This document shows positions 36,002 to 46,294 of a DNA stretch of 64,000 nucleotides, piece by piece. A program made the position numbers and the translations under genes. The notes below the pieces were generated by a model. The model saw only the letters and a list, made by a program, of their open reading frames with translations, was not told the origin of the DNA and made no database searches. Origin of the DNA: CAIWHR01 sp963809965 (GTDB lineage Bacteria > Pseudomonadota > Gammaproteobacteria > Burkholderiales > Casimicrobiaceae); assembly GCA_963809965.1 (NCBI GenBank), contig CAWELU010000023.1, positions 258,137-322,136 of the forward strand. Direction: 5' to 3'. Position 1 is the first letter of the stretch. The number at the start of each line of letters is the position of its first letter.

Positions 36002-37537
36002 GTGCAGACCAGACTCCGCTTGCTCTCGCCTGCGGTCCTCGCGGGGCTTCGGCGCGGGATCGAGAAAGAAAGCCTGCGGGTTCGCCCGGACGGCTCGCTC
36101 GCGACGACGCCACACCCGCGCGCGCTCGGCGCCGCGCTGACCCATCCGCACATCACGACCGACTTCAGCGAAGCGCAGCTCGAGCTCATCACCGGCGTAC
36201 ACTCGACGGCCACGGCCTGCCTCGACGAGCTCACCCAGATCCACCGGTTCGTCTACCGGCACATCGACGACGAGGTGCTCTGGTGCGCCAGCATGCCCTG
36301 CAAGCTCCCTGACGAGAACGCGATCCCCATTGCGCGCTTCGGGATTTCGAATCTGGGCCGCGCCAAGACGTTGTACCGCACGGGCCTTTCCCATCGGTAC
36401 GGTCGGCACATGCAGGTGATCTCCGGCATCCACTACAACTTCTCGGTTGCCGAGGATTGCTGGCCGCTCGCCGGTTTTCGCGACGCCAACGAAGCCTACT
36501 TCGCGCTTATCCGCAATGTCCGAAGGCACGCGTGGCTGCTGCTGTATCTCTTCGGCGCATCGCCTGCGGTGTGCGCGAGCTTCGTCGCGGGGCGGGCGCA
36601 CGAGCTGCAGGAGCTTTCGCCCGGCACGCTGTACCTGCCGCACGCCACATCGCTGCGGATGGGGCGTCTGGGCTACCTGAGTGCCGCGCAGGATGCGCTT
36701 GCCGTCACCTACAACGACCTGCCGAGCTATGCAGCCTCGCTCGAGGATGCGCTCACCCGCCCTCATCCCGCGTACGAGACGATCGGCATACGCGAGGGCG
36801 AGGACTATCGCCAGCTCGCCACGAGCCTGCTGCAGATCGAGAACGAGTTCTACAGCACGATTCGCCCGAAGCGCGTGGTGCGCCGCGGCGAGCGGCCGCT
36901 GCGGGCGCTGCGCGAGCGGGGCGTGCAGTACGTCGAGGTCCGCGCAATGGATCTGGATCCGTTCTGCGCGATCGGCATCACGCCGCAGACGGTTCGCTTC
37001 CTGGACATTTTCCTGGTGCATTGCCTGCTGAGTGACAGCCCCCCCGACACGCCGCAGGAGATTGCGGCCATCGGACACAACAAGCTTCTGGTCGCCGCGC
37101 GCGGGCGCGAGCCAGGTCTGTGCCTGGACCGGGGCGACGAGAAGATCGAGCTGCGCGAATGGGCCGGGGCGCTGCTGGTCGAATGCGAGCCCATCGCCGC
37201 GGCGCTCGACGCCGCGTATGGCGGTAGCGAGTACGGCGAGGCACTCTTGAACGCGTCGCGCATGGCCGCGGACCCCGAGTCCCTTCCGTCGGCCCGCATA
37301 TTGTCCACGATACGGCAGCACTACGGCGGCTCCTACTTCCGCTTCGCTCTCGAGCATTCGCTGCGCCATCGGTACGCCCTGCTCCGCGAACCGCTGTCCC
37401 CCGACCTGGAGTCTCGCTTTCGCCGCATGGCGGACGAGTCCCTCGAAGCGCAGCGGGCGATCGAGGCGGAGGACGATCTGCCGTTCGAAACGTTCCGGCA
37501 GAAGTATCTCTCACCCGACTCGCTCCGACCCCGGTGA
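36002..37537 (+). CDS. gshA: Glutamate-cysteine ligase GshA
   Basis: First enzyme of glutathione synthesis, E. coli-type (class I), 511 residues, intact. N-terminal GIEKESLRVRPDGSL with the metal- and ATP-binding Glu residues; TTDFSEAQLELITGVH; RYGRHMQVISGIHYNFS; QYVEVRAMDLDPF near residue 310. Starts at GTG 36002. Its stop overlaps the start of plsB by four bases, an unusual pairing of glutathione and phospholipid genes. Confidence 0.95.
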   Translation: MQTRLRLLSPAVLAGLRRGIEKESLRVRPDGSLATTPHPRALGAALTHPHITTDFSEAQLELITGVHSTATACLDELTQIHRFVYRHIDDEVLWCASMPCKLPDENAIPIARFGISNLGRAKTLYRTGLSHRYGRHMQVISGIHYNFSVAEDCWPLAGFRDANEAYFALIRNVRRHAWLLLYLFGASPAVCASFVAGRAHELQELSPGTLYLPHATSLRMGRLGYLSAAQDALAVTYNDLPSYAASLEDALTRPHPAYETIGIREGEDYRQLATSLLQIENEFYSTIRPKRVVRRGERPLRALRERGVQYVEVRAMDLDPFCAIGITPQTVRFLDIFLVHCLLSDSPPDTPQEIAAIGHNKLLVAARGREPGLCLDRGDEKIELREWAGALLVECEPIAAALDAAYGGSEYGEALLNASRMAADPESLPSARILSTIRQHYGGSYFRFALEHSLRHRYALLREPLSPDLESRFRRMADESLEAQRAIEAEDDLPFETFRQKYLSPDSLRPR

Positions 37538-40003
37538 TCGTTGCCGACGTTCTCCTCGCGCTGCTGCGGCGCCTGCTCTACCTGATCGTACGTACGCAGG
37601 TCACGCCGGAGGAGGCCGCGGCGCTTCGCCTCGATCCGCGAAGGCCGCTCTGCTACGTCCTGCAGGACCGGCATCTGTCGAGCCTCCTCGTGCTCGAGGA
37701 GGAGGCGCAGCAGCTTGGCCTGCCCTCCGCCCTGGCCCCGATCGGACCCGAGTTCCCGGCCGGCAAGCGCGCCGTATTTTCGGTCATCCTCAATCCGAAT
37801 CCGTTGAGTACGCGCACCGCGGAGCCATCCGCCACCCTCGCGCAGATGACCGCAGCGCTGTTGCGGGAGCCCAGCACTCGATGCACAGCTGATTCCGGTG
37901 ACGATCCTCTGGGGTCGCTCGCCGAAGTCGCAGGATTCGCTCGTCAAGGCCCTGTTCGCCGACGCATGGGCGAGCGTGGGACCGCTGCGCCAGCTTCTGA
38001 TCATCGGGCTGCACGGCCGACAGACCCGCGTGAGCTTCGGCGAACCGATTTCCCTGCGTCGACTGATCGACGACGAGGCCGATGAAGCCACGGCGGTGCG
38101 CAAGGCGAATCGCTTCCTGCGCTTTCACTTTCGCCGGATGCGCGAGTCGGCCATCGGCCCGGATCTGTCGCACCGGCGCAACCTGATCCAGACGATGGTC
38201 GCCTCGGGCGGGCTGCAGGAGGCGATCGCAGAGGAGTCCGGGCGCCTCGGGCTGACCAGGGCGGCGGCCGAAGACCGGGCTCGCAAGTTCGCGTGGGAAA
38301 TCGCGTCGGACTTCAGCTATCCGGTCGTACGCGCCGCGGAGTTGCTGCTCGAGCGGCTGTGGCGACGTCTCTACGACGGGGTCGAGATCTTCCACGGAAA
38401 CGAGATCGCCAAAGCCGCACCGGGCAAGGGGCTCGTCTACCTGCCCAACCACCGCAGTCACATCGATTACCTGCTGTTGTCCTATCTCATCCATGCGCTG
38501 GGGCTCGCGTTGCCGCATATCGCCGCGGGCGCGAATCTGAATTTTCCCATCGTGGGTCCGCTGCTGCGGCGCGGCGGCGCCTTTTTCCTGCGCCGAAGCT
38601 TCAAGGGCGAGCCGCTTTACGCCGCGGTGTTCCGCGAGTACCTGCACACGATGCTCGCCAAGGGCTTCCCGATCGCGTACTTCATCGAGGGCGGCCGCAG
38701 CCGCAGCGGGCGGACGCTCGCGCCGAAGGGCGGACTGCTGGGCATGACTGTCGAGAGCTTCATGCGCGAGCATCCGCGACCTCTGCTGCTGGTCCCGGTG
38801 TATTTCAGCTACGAAAAATTGCTGGAAGGCCGCACGCTGGTCGCCGAGCTCGAGGGCCAGCCGAAGGAAGGCGAGTCGCTGGGAGCGCTCCTGCGGGTTG
38901 CCCGCGACCTTCGGCACGAGTACGGAAGCGTGCACGTCAATTTCGGCGAGCCCCTGTCGATCGACCACTTCCTCGATCGGGAGGCCCCCGGCTGGCACGC
39001 GCTGCAAGGCGAGGAGCAGCGGGAGACGGCGCGGCGGCTCACGTTGCCGCTCGGGCGCGAGATGGCGCAGCGCATCAACGCTGCGGTCGTCATCAACCCG
39101 ATCAATCTGTTCGCAATGGCCATCGTACCGAGCCCGCGCCACGCGCTCGACGAGCGCGGTCTGATGCAGCAGATCGATTGGCTGAAGACCCTAGCGACCC
39201 GAATGCCCTACTCACCGGACGCCGTGCTCACCGCCGATGAACCGGCAGCGATAGTCACGCAGGCGCTGAAGCTCGGCTTCGCCACGCGCGTTCCGAATCC
39301 GCTCGGGGATGTCATCGTGGTCCCGGACAAGCAGGTATCCACGCTCAATTACCTCCGCAACAACGTGTTGCACGCCTACGCATTGCCCGCACTGGTCGCG
39401 AGCCTGCTGGTCGGCACGCGCGAAGTCACCATGGACCGTGTTGCCGAGTTCGCCGAGGGCGGTCTGCCCTTCCTGCAAGCGGAGTTGATGCTGCAACACT
39501 CGCCTGCGGAGGCGGTTGCGGAGTCCAAGCGAATCGTCCAGCTGTTCCTCGACCTCGGGCTCGCGCGCGCAAACCCGGATGGCACGGTACGCGCCGCGGA
39601 TCGCTACAGTTCCGCGCATGCCGGGCTGGACCTGCTCGCTCGTTCGTTACGGCACCTGCTGCGCCGAAACTACCTGACGATCGCCCTTCTCACCGGGGTC
39701 GGTTCCGGCAAGTTGACGCGGGAGCGTCTGGAGGAACTGATGCAAATGCTCACGCAGCGACTGTCGCTGCTGTTCGAGTTCGCGCCACCGGATTTCTACG
39801 AGCGCTCGACCTTTCCGTCCTACATCGACACGCTGCTCGAAACGGGCCTCCTCCACGAGGATGCCGACGGATCGCTGCATCTGCGCGAGCACACTCGCAC
39901 GTGGGAGCACTATGTCGAGCGGCTGCTCCCGGCCGACGCGGTGCTCGCCATCCGGCGCGTCACCGTCGACCACGCGCCGCCGTTGGCGACGCCCGGGTCC
40001 TGA
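37534..40003 (+). CDS. plsB: Glycerol-3-phosphate acyltransferase PlsB, one frameshift
   Basis: Membrane-associated enzyme that makes 1-acyl-glycerol-3-phosphate, the first step of phospholipid synthesis. About 823 residues after joining two frames near 37885, normal for PlsB. Catalytic NHRSHIDYLL (HxxxxD), the Pro/Phe block NFPIVGPLLRRGGAFFLRRS, FIEGGRSRSGR and LLVPVYFSYEK are all visible. The N-terminal helical part is in the first frame, and AQLIPVTILWGRSPK picks up after the frame change. Essential in bacteria without PlsX/Y, so probably an assembly error. Confidence 0.92.
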
Positions 40004-40038
40004 TGGAATCGTCCGGGCAGTCGGCGTATGCTAATGCC

Positions 40039-40246
40039 ATGATCACCCGTGCCCGCAAGCGCGCCAAGGCTTCGCCCGCTGCCCCTTCGCCGGCGGACGA
40101 AAAGGCCGCTTTCATCCGCAGCCTGGAAAAGCATGGCCAGGCGGTCGAGATGCGAGGGCCCGCTGCCGGCCGGCGCCACCCACACGCTGAAGAAGCGCGC
40201 CAATGGCACGAAGGTTGTCAAGCGCAGGCGGTTCTCCGCCGTCTAG
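40039..40246 (+). CDS. Small basic conserved protein, one frameshift
   Basis: About 68 residues. The first frame reads MITRARKRAKASPAAPSPAD and FIRSLEKHGQAVEM; after a one-base shift near 40155 it goes on as LPAGATHTLKKRANG and VVKRRRFSAV with a stop at 40246. The sense of both halves and the clean join suggest a real gene of unknown function. Rich in Lys and Arg, no membrane segment. Convergent with the metalloprotease gene. Confidence 0.5.
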
Positions 40247-40268
40247 GTAAACGGATCCGATCGCCGGC

Positions 40269-41795
40269 TCAGCGGCGCGGGCACCCGCAGGAATAGCGCA
40301 CGCGTTCGAGCACGAGCTGACCGCCCCGGCGCACCACACCGTGCGTGGCAGTGCCCTTGGGGCTGGTGACGGCCCCCGGTCCTCGCGTTCCCTTCGCGCC
40401 TTTGCGCCCACCGTCGTAAGCGATCGCGCCCTGCCGCACGAGGCTCGCGACGAACGAGCGCACTTCGTCCTTGGTCGATTGCGCATCGGGCAGCGCGTCG
40501 AGCACGGCCGCGTGGCGATTGGCCTCGCCGATCATCGAAGGTTCGACGCCGACCGCACAGACGTTGGCGAGCCTCGGACTCAACCCTTTCAACGACACCG
40601 AGCGATCGTGGATCGCCTCGGTCACGCGCTTGCCGCCGAGATCATAGGTCCGCATCCGCAGCGCGGTGCGCGGTGGAAGTCCGAGCCGCGACTTGAGGTC
40701 GTCGAGCGTGGCCTTGCCGAAGGGCTTCTTCGACGCGCGCGCGATCTTCGGCGCCTCGCCTCGCAGCGACGTACGCGGCGCGAGCACGGCATTGCTGCCG
40801 AGCAGGATGCCGTGCGCGCCGAACGCGTCGCGGATCGCGTCGTGGTACTCGCCGCGATGGAGTGCTTTGTCCTCGAGCGTCATCGCCCGCCCCACGGACT
40901 GGAAAAACCGCGGCGTGTGCGGCGCCTTGTCGGCCGCGCGCACGAGCAGCTTGCCGGCGACCTGCGCCGCCTTCCACAGCGACTTCTCGTTGCGCTTGGC
41001 GTGCATGGCGAACATGTTGCGGATCGTGTCGTAGAAGCAACCGACGAACACCTGCCCGAAGCTGTGGACCTCGTTGATCAGCTCGCCCGGCCCGCCATTG
41101 TCGGGCAGTGTCGTCGGCAGCGCCCACTGATACGTGTTCCTGCCACGGCGTGGGACGGCCGCATTGTGCTTCGGATCGTCGTCCCGGATGCCGTTGGCGA
41201 GCGACTCCATCAGCGTCTCGACGAAGTTGGCCTTCGAGAGCTTCGGATCCTGCTTCAGCAGCGCCTTGCGCAGCCGAACGTCCGCGAGTGCGGTGAGGAT
41301 CGCGACGCAGTCGCCGAACGCCTCATGGAAGGCGTTGGGCTCCGGGTAGTTGCTGGACCAAAGCTCCGGCCGGATCGCGTCGAGGAACGCGTGCCCCGCT
41401 TCGTGCGAGACGACGTCGACGCTCGCCGCAAAGCGCCGCACCCTGCCGGTCTTCGCGCTGGGATGATGGTAGTAGCCGAGCGATGCGCGATCGTAATACG
41501 CGTTGAGGTCCTCGCCCTCGTCGACGACGACCGCCAGCTTCTTGCGGTTGGCACTGCCCTGCCAGTGCGCGAGCGGCCCGGCGACCTTCTCCCACGCGCC
41601 GAGCGCGCGCAATGCGGCCTCCCGGCACTGCCAGACGAGGAATTCGTCACTGTCGACCGGCCAGACCTTCTGCTTGGGAAGTGGGCCGAAGTCGAAATCG
41701 GTCTTGCCCGCCCCGCGCTTGCGTGCCGCCTTGATCTTGCGTGGCGGCGGATCCTTCTTCGCTTCGGGATCGTTGGGAATGAACAGGATGGGCAT
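40269..41795 (-). CDS. M4-like (gluzincin) zinc metalloprotease without signal peptide
   Basis: 508 residues from ATG 41795 (GTG 41801 is an alternative). Zinc motif HEAGH at 131-135 with the third ligand Glu158 in NAFHEAFGD, the layout of thermolysin/fungalysin-type peptidases. AYYDRASLGYYHHPS lies before the active site, as expected for the propeptide-catalytic boundary in that clan. The N-terminus is charged (RKIKAARKRGAGK) with no secretion signal. A C-terminal extension of about 150 residues is of unknown function. It follows the subtilase gene by 60 bases on the same strand. Confidence 0.75.
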   Translation of the reverse strand: MPILFIPNDPEAKKDPPPRKIKAARKRGAGKTDFDFGPLPKQKVWPVDSDEFLVWQCREAALRALGAWEKVAGPLAHWQGSANRKKLAVVVDEGEDLNAYYDRASLGYYHHPSAKTGRVRRFAASVDVVSHEAGHAFLDAIRPELWSSNYPEPNAFHEAFGDCVAILTALADVRLRKALLKQDPKLSKANFVETLMESLANGIRDDDPKHNAAVPRRGRNTYQWALPTTLPDNGGPGELINEVHSFGQVFVGCFYDTIRNMFAMHAKRNEKSLWKAAQVAGKLLVRAADKAPHTPRFFQSVGRAMTLEDKALHRGEYHDAIRDAFGAHGILLGSNAVLAPRTSLRGEAPKIARASKKPFGKATLDDLKSRLGLPPRTALRMRTYDLGGKRVTEAIHDRSVSLKGLSPRLANVCAVGVEPSMIGEANRHAAVLDALPDAQSTKDEVRSFVASLVRQGAIAYDGGRKGAKGTRGPGAVTSPKGTATHGVVRRGGQLVLERVRYSCGCPRR

Positions 41796-41855
41796 GATCA
41801 CGCTCCGGCAACGCGGATGGACAAGGATACGGCGAGGAACGGGACGGCACGAATA

Positions 41856-43492
41856 TTATCGCGCGAGATGCGCCTTGAACGTCGGCGACGCGCGCCGGAA
41901 TACTCGCCGCGCCGATGGGGCGACCGCACCGCGCCGCCCGGCAACCGCTGCGTGGAGTTGCGCGTACACAGAGGGATCGGCCGTCACGTGGAACGCGACC
42001 TCGTCGCCAAGCGACGCAAGCAGGGCCGGCAGTCCACGCTCGCTCGTGCCGAACTGCCGCGCGAGCCATGCTCGCACGCGCCCAGGGTCGGCGCGCGGGA
42101 AATACGCGGCGATTCGATCGACGTCACCGACCGGCCGCCGCGGGCCGCCGCGTCGCACCGCCATGCCTGCTGCATGGACCGTCGGCGGGAGCGGTGCCGC
42201 CAGCATCGCGGCCGCGTCGACGATGCCCGCGCCGTAATTCGACCGGTCCCAGCCGGCGGGCGTCTTCGTGTGCACCACCGTTGCGAGCAGCTCCTTGAAT
42301 ACCGCCGGAACGCCGGCGAGCGCCGTACTTCATGACCAGATTCCCACGCCCGTGATGCGCGAGCCAGAGCGCCGCGACGCCCGCAACGTGCGCCGCCGCG
42401 TACGACGTGCCGTCACTGCGGTCCACGCCGGCCAGATTGGCGGGCGTCGACTTCGCGCGCCACACCGATTCGCCAGGCGCGGTAATGTCCACGTCGACGC
42501 CGCTTGCCGACGACCGCCCACGGCGCGGGAACGCAGTTGCATGCCGCACAACCCACCGTCTGCTCGTAGCGCGCCGGATAGACGACAAAGGGCCAGTAGT
42601 TACCCGCGGCCGCCACGGCGATCACACCGCCATCGAGCGCGTGATCGAGCGCTTCTTCGAGCGCGAAGCTCGGCAGCGGCCCGCCAAGGCTCATCGAGAT
42701 GACGTGTGCGCCGCGGTCGAGTGCGAGGTGGATTGCTTCGGTCAGCCGCGTCCACGAAAAATGCACGACGCTGGTCGACACCCGCAGCGGAACGAGCGCG
42801 GCGAGCGGCGCCACGCCGCAGACGTGCTCTTCGGCCTCGTCGCCCTCGGGACTCAGCAGGACGCTGGCCGTGCTGGTCCCATGCCCGGGGTTGGGGGGCA
42901 GCAGCGGATCGGTCGGATCGGGATCGACGTCGACGAAATCGTAGCCCAGCGCAAGGCGAACGTCCGCTCCCAACAACTCGTTATGCGGTCGAAAACCGGT
43001 GTCCGGATGCGCAACGAGAATGCCCGCGCCCTTGGATGCACCGCCGGCATCTGGCGTGAGCGCCCATGCGACGCCGACGTTGCACAGATCGAGCGCCCAG
43101 TGCGAGAACACGCTGCATGCCTTGTGCCCCGCCGCACTCCCCGCCGCGTCCTTGCGTTTCGGCGGACGGTACGGCCCCTCGCCGGGCATCACGAACGCCG
43201 GCTCGGCCGCGGCGACGTCGCGCCGCGCGCGCAGCCGGTAGGCGAGCTGCCACGCCTGGGCGACGGACGGCGCGCGGACGCCGGGCTTGGGCACCAGCAG
43301 CACGCTCGTGGCGCGCGCGCCGAGAATGCGAACCTGCCAGTCGAGCTTCTCGGCGCGCAAGATGCGGTGCGCCGCTGCGACGGCCTCTCGCGCATCGTCG
43401 AGCACGCCTCCCGGACGCACACTCAGACCCTCGAACTGCAAGGGACGCAACCTGATCCGCTTGCGGGACGGAACGCCTCGACGTCGTGTCAT
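41856..43492 (-). CDS. Subtilisin-family serine protease, two frameshifts, no signal peptide
   Basis: About 545 residues when three frames are joined (changes near 42500 and 42320). S8 triad: Asp164 (AHPDTGF), His204 (NPGHGTSTAS) and the Ser of GTSYAAAHVAG after the first frame change; oxyanion region AVAAAGNY. The first 100 residues look like an inhibitor-type prodomain but the N-terminus (MTRRRGVPSRKRIRLRP) has no hydrophobic signal. The C-terminal extension after GAGIVDAAAML is unassigned. Directly upstream of the metalloprotease, so the two are probably one transcript. Confidence 0.78.
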
Positions 43493-43674
43493 TGCTACCT
43501 CGTGCTCGTGCGAGAATGCTCGTTCAGATCATTGAAAGCGCGACAACAGCCAACTTCGCCAGGTCAGATGTGGCTCGCGCTTCCTCTCCAAGTGAACGGT
43601 CTTCACGGATTGTTCGTTCCTCAGGCGTCGCTATTTGTCTATCGGCCGTATCGCGCGCGTTACACGGCATGTCG

Positions 43675-45729
43675 CTACATCCTCCCGTTGCCGAATCGTG
43701 ACAGCGCCTGCCGCAGGGCCGCCGCAGCCTGGTCACGCTCCTCGGCTGACATCAGCCCTGGGTCCGCTTCCAGACTGAGGTGTGGCAGCTCGGCGTGGAT
43801 GCGGCCGCCGTCGGACCGTGTATCGGACTTTAGGGCGACGACGGCGTAGGTGGCGACCGGGTAGGCGATACCCCGGACGCGGATCTGGCCCCGCTCCTCG
43901 CACTGGATCGTGTCCTTGACGTGCGCATAGGTCTCGTAGGAGATCAGCACGCTTCCGGGTGGTGCCTCGTGCTCGAGGCGCGAGGCTAGGTTTACCGCAC
44001 CTCCGACGATGGTGTAGTCCATACGGTCCTCGCTGCCGAAGTTCCCGACGGTGCAGTAGCCGGTGTGGATCCCGATGCGGCAGCGCAGGGGATTCTCGAT
44101 CCCCGCGTCGCGCCAGACTGCGGCGAGCTCGCCCATCCGCTTCTGCATGGCGAGCGCCATCGTGACGCAGGCCAACGCATCCTCCCGCACACCTTTGCTC
44201 TCGGGATCGCCGAAAAAAATCAGGATCGCGTCGCCGACGTATTTGTCGATCGTCGCGCCGTACTGGAGGGCGATACGGGACATCTCGGTGAGGTACTGGT
44301 TGAGGAGCTGCGTCAGATCCTCGGACTCCATCTTGTCGGTGGTCTCCGTGAAGCCGGCGATGTCAGAGAAGCAAACCGTGAGCTTCTTGCGCTTGCTCGC
44401 GATCTTCCCGTCCTGGCGTCCGGTGAAGAGCGAGTCATAGACCTGCGGAGCGAGGTACTTCGCGAGCTTGCTCGAGAGGGCCTCCAGGGCCGCGGATTTC
44501 TCGGAGAGGTTCTCCTCGCGCCGCTTGAGCTCGGTGATGTCCGAGTAGACCGCAACGGTGCCGCCGTCCATGGTGCGCCGCTCACTCACCATCACCCATC
44601 GTCCGTCCGCGCGTTGCTGGACTTGCGGCTCGCCCGGATTGCGATGCCGCAACATCCGCGCAGCGACCCACTCATCCACCTTCCCCTCCGCGTCCTTGAT
44701 GTAACCGCGTTCCGCGGCGCGCCGGACGATGCTCTCGAACGTGACACCAGGGCTGAGGTCGACGTCGAGCCCTGGGTAGAGGAGGTCGCGGTAGCAGGAG
44801 TTGCACAGCACCAGTCGATCCTCGGCGTCGTAGCACACGAAGCCCTCGGAGATGCTCTCGATCGCTTCGGCAAGGCGCTGCTCGCTTCGCCGGCGCGCTT
44901 CCTCCGACCGCTTGAGCGCAGTAACGTCATAGACCCAATGCAGGCGCTTGCCGCCGACGAAGCTGATGTGACCGCCGCGGTAGGCGGACTGGACGTAGGA
45001 AATCAAGACGTGGACCAGGTCGCCCTGTTTGGTCCGCCAGACGGCCTCCTGGTTGAGCAACTGGCCGCCCCGCTCACGCAACGTGTCGATGATCCGCGAC
45101 CGCTGGCCGAGGTCGTGCCAGAAGAGGGTCGTGTCGAAAAGCTGCATCTCCTCCTCCGCATAGCCCAGCATCTCGCGCAGTCGCGCATTGTGGAAGAGCA
45201 GCCGCCCATCCTCGTCGACGACGACAAGGCCCGCGGGGCAGCATTCGAGGATCTCGCGGAACTGCCGCTCCTGCTCGGCGACCTGCATCTCGCGCTGCCT
45301 GAGTGCCGTGACGTCGTAGACCCAGTGCAGGCGCTTGCCGCCGACGAAGCTGATGTGGCCGCCCCGGTACGCGGACTGGACGTACGAGATCAGGACATGG
45401 ACCAGGCTGCCCCGCTTCGTCCGCCAGACGACCTCCTCGTTGAGGAGCTGGCCACCCCGTTCGCGCAGCGTCTCGATGATCCGCGACCGTTGCCCGAGGT
45501 CGTGCCAGAAGGTGCGCGTGTCGAGCAGGTCCATCTCCTCCTTCGCGTAGCCGAGCAGCTCGCGCAGGCGCGCGTTGTGGAAGAGCAGCCGCCCATCCTC
45601 GTCGACGACGACAAGGCCTGCGGGGCAGCTCTCGATGATCTCGCGGAATTGACGGTCCTGCGCGGCGATCCGCGTCTCACGAGCTTCGTGTGGCCCTTCG
45701 TTTTCCGAAGCGTCGTCGTTAACGGTCAT
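43675..45729 (-). CDS. PAS-PAS-PAS-adenylate/guanylate cyclase (class III)
   Basis: 684 residues, soluble, intact. Two nearly identical PAS modules (about 25-152 and 154-281), a third PAS-like module (about 290-405), a short linker helix, and a class III cyclase domain (about 430-640). Metal-binding Asp in VCFSDIAGFTE and in YVGDAILIFFGD; YTIVGGAVNLASRLE holds the catalytic Asn and Arg and a Thr at the purine-specifying position, typical of class IIIb adenylate cyclases. Each of the first two PAS modules ends with HWVYDVTAL. No membrane segment, so it senses an intracellular signal. Upstream neighbour is a BON protein. Confidence 0.9.
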   Translation of the reverse strand: MTVNDDASENEGPHEARETRIAAQDRQFREIIESCPAGLVVVDEDGRLLFHNARLRELLGYAKEEMDLLDTRTFWHDLGQRSRIIETLRERGGQLLNEEVVWRTKRGSLVHVLISYVQSAYRGGHISFVGGKRLHWVYDVTALRQREMQVAEQERQFREILECCPAGLVVVDEDGRLLFHNARLREMLGYAEEEMQLFDTTLFWHDLGQRSRIIDTLRERGGQLLNQEAVWRTKQGDLVHVLISYVQSAYRGGHISFVGGKRLHWVYDVTALKRSEEARRRSEQRLAEAIESISEGFVCYDAEDRLVLCNSCYRDLLYPGLDVDLSPGVTFESIVRRAAERGYIKDAEGKVDEWVAARMLRHRNPGEPQVQQRADGRWVMVSERRTMDGGTVAVYSDITELKRREENLSEKSAALEALSSKLAKYLAPQVYDSLFTGRQDGKIASKRKKLTVCFSDIAGFTETTDKMESEDLTQLLNQYLTEMSRIALQYGATIDKYVGDAILIFFGDPESKGVREDALACVTMALAMQKRMGELAAVWRDAGIENPLRCRIGIHTGYCTVGNFGSEDRMDYTIVGGAVNLASRLEHEAPPGSVLISYETYAHVKDTIQCEERGQIRVRGIAYPVATYAVVALKSDTRSDGGRIHAELPHLSLEADPGLMSAEERDQAAAALRQALSRFGNGRM
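44914..45687. repeat. Tandem direct repeat of 387 bases (PAS module duplication)
   Basis: Two head-to-tail copies, 44914-45300 and 45301-45687, each 129 codons, encoding the first two PAS modules of the cyclase. Identity is high by eye over the whole length, including many third codon positions, so the duplication is recent or kept homogeneous by recombination. Confidence 0.8.
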
Positions 45730-45779
45730 AGACGGATGGGGATGGACGGGGTATTTCGATCACCCGGGCCTCAGTATTA

Positions 45780-46208
45780 TCACCCCCGCACCTCGATCCG
45801 ATTGATCACCCGGTCCACCGCGAACAGCGACCAGGCGTCGAGATCGGCTCGCCGGCGCTCCTCTTCGGTGCGCACATATCCCTCGAGCGGGACCACGTAG
45901 TCGCGGCAGCGCGCCGTGACCTGCTCCGACTGGACCAGTGGATCCATCTCCAGCACAAGGCGCAGCGCCTCGACGACCTCGGCATCGTTGTCCTCCTCCG
46001 GCAGCACCACCTCGAGCGAGTTGATCACGTCGCGGCGGCCCGGCACCCACCACGCGAGCACGCCGGCAATCCGCTTGTGCGACGAGGCTGATGCCACCCC
46101 TTCCAGCGCTATTACGCCGTCGGCGATCGCGACCTCGATCTCCCCGCTATTGTCGTCGCGCACGTCGCGCAGAACTGCCGTGCGACCCTTCGTGCCGACG
46201 CGGATCAT
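45780..46208 (-). CDS. Protein with two BON domains
   Basis: 142 residues. Two BON-like units: VIALEGVASASSHKRIAGVL up to about residue 68, and VTARCRDYVVPLEGYVRTEEERRRADLDAW near the C-terminus. BON domains bind membranes or phospholipids and often occur in osmotic-shock proteins, but no signal peptide is seen here. It lies 50 bases upstream of the cyclase on the same strand. Confidence 0.75.
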   Translation of the reverse strand: MIRVGTKGRTAVLRDVRDDNSGEIEVAIADGVIALEGVASASSHKRIAGVLAWWVPGRRDVINSLEVVLPEEDNDAEVVEALRLVLEMDPLVQSEQVTARCRDYVVPLEGYVRTEEERRRADLDAWSLFAVDRVINRIEVRG

Positions 46209-46294
46209 GCACGACCTGAGCGTTCACCCGCGCACCCATCAGCGATCGCTGCTACAGTGGTCAATCATCCCGGGGGTCCCGTCCGAGGCAAATC

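Noticed and set aside
44065..45900. Long plus-strand frame opposite the PAS-cyclase
   Set aside because: Mirror frame of the intact minus-strand cyclase; the residue pattern is that of an antisense translation.
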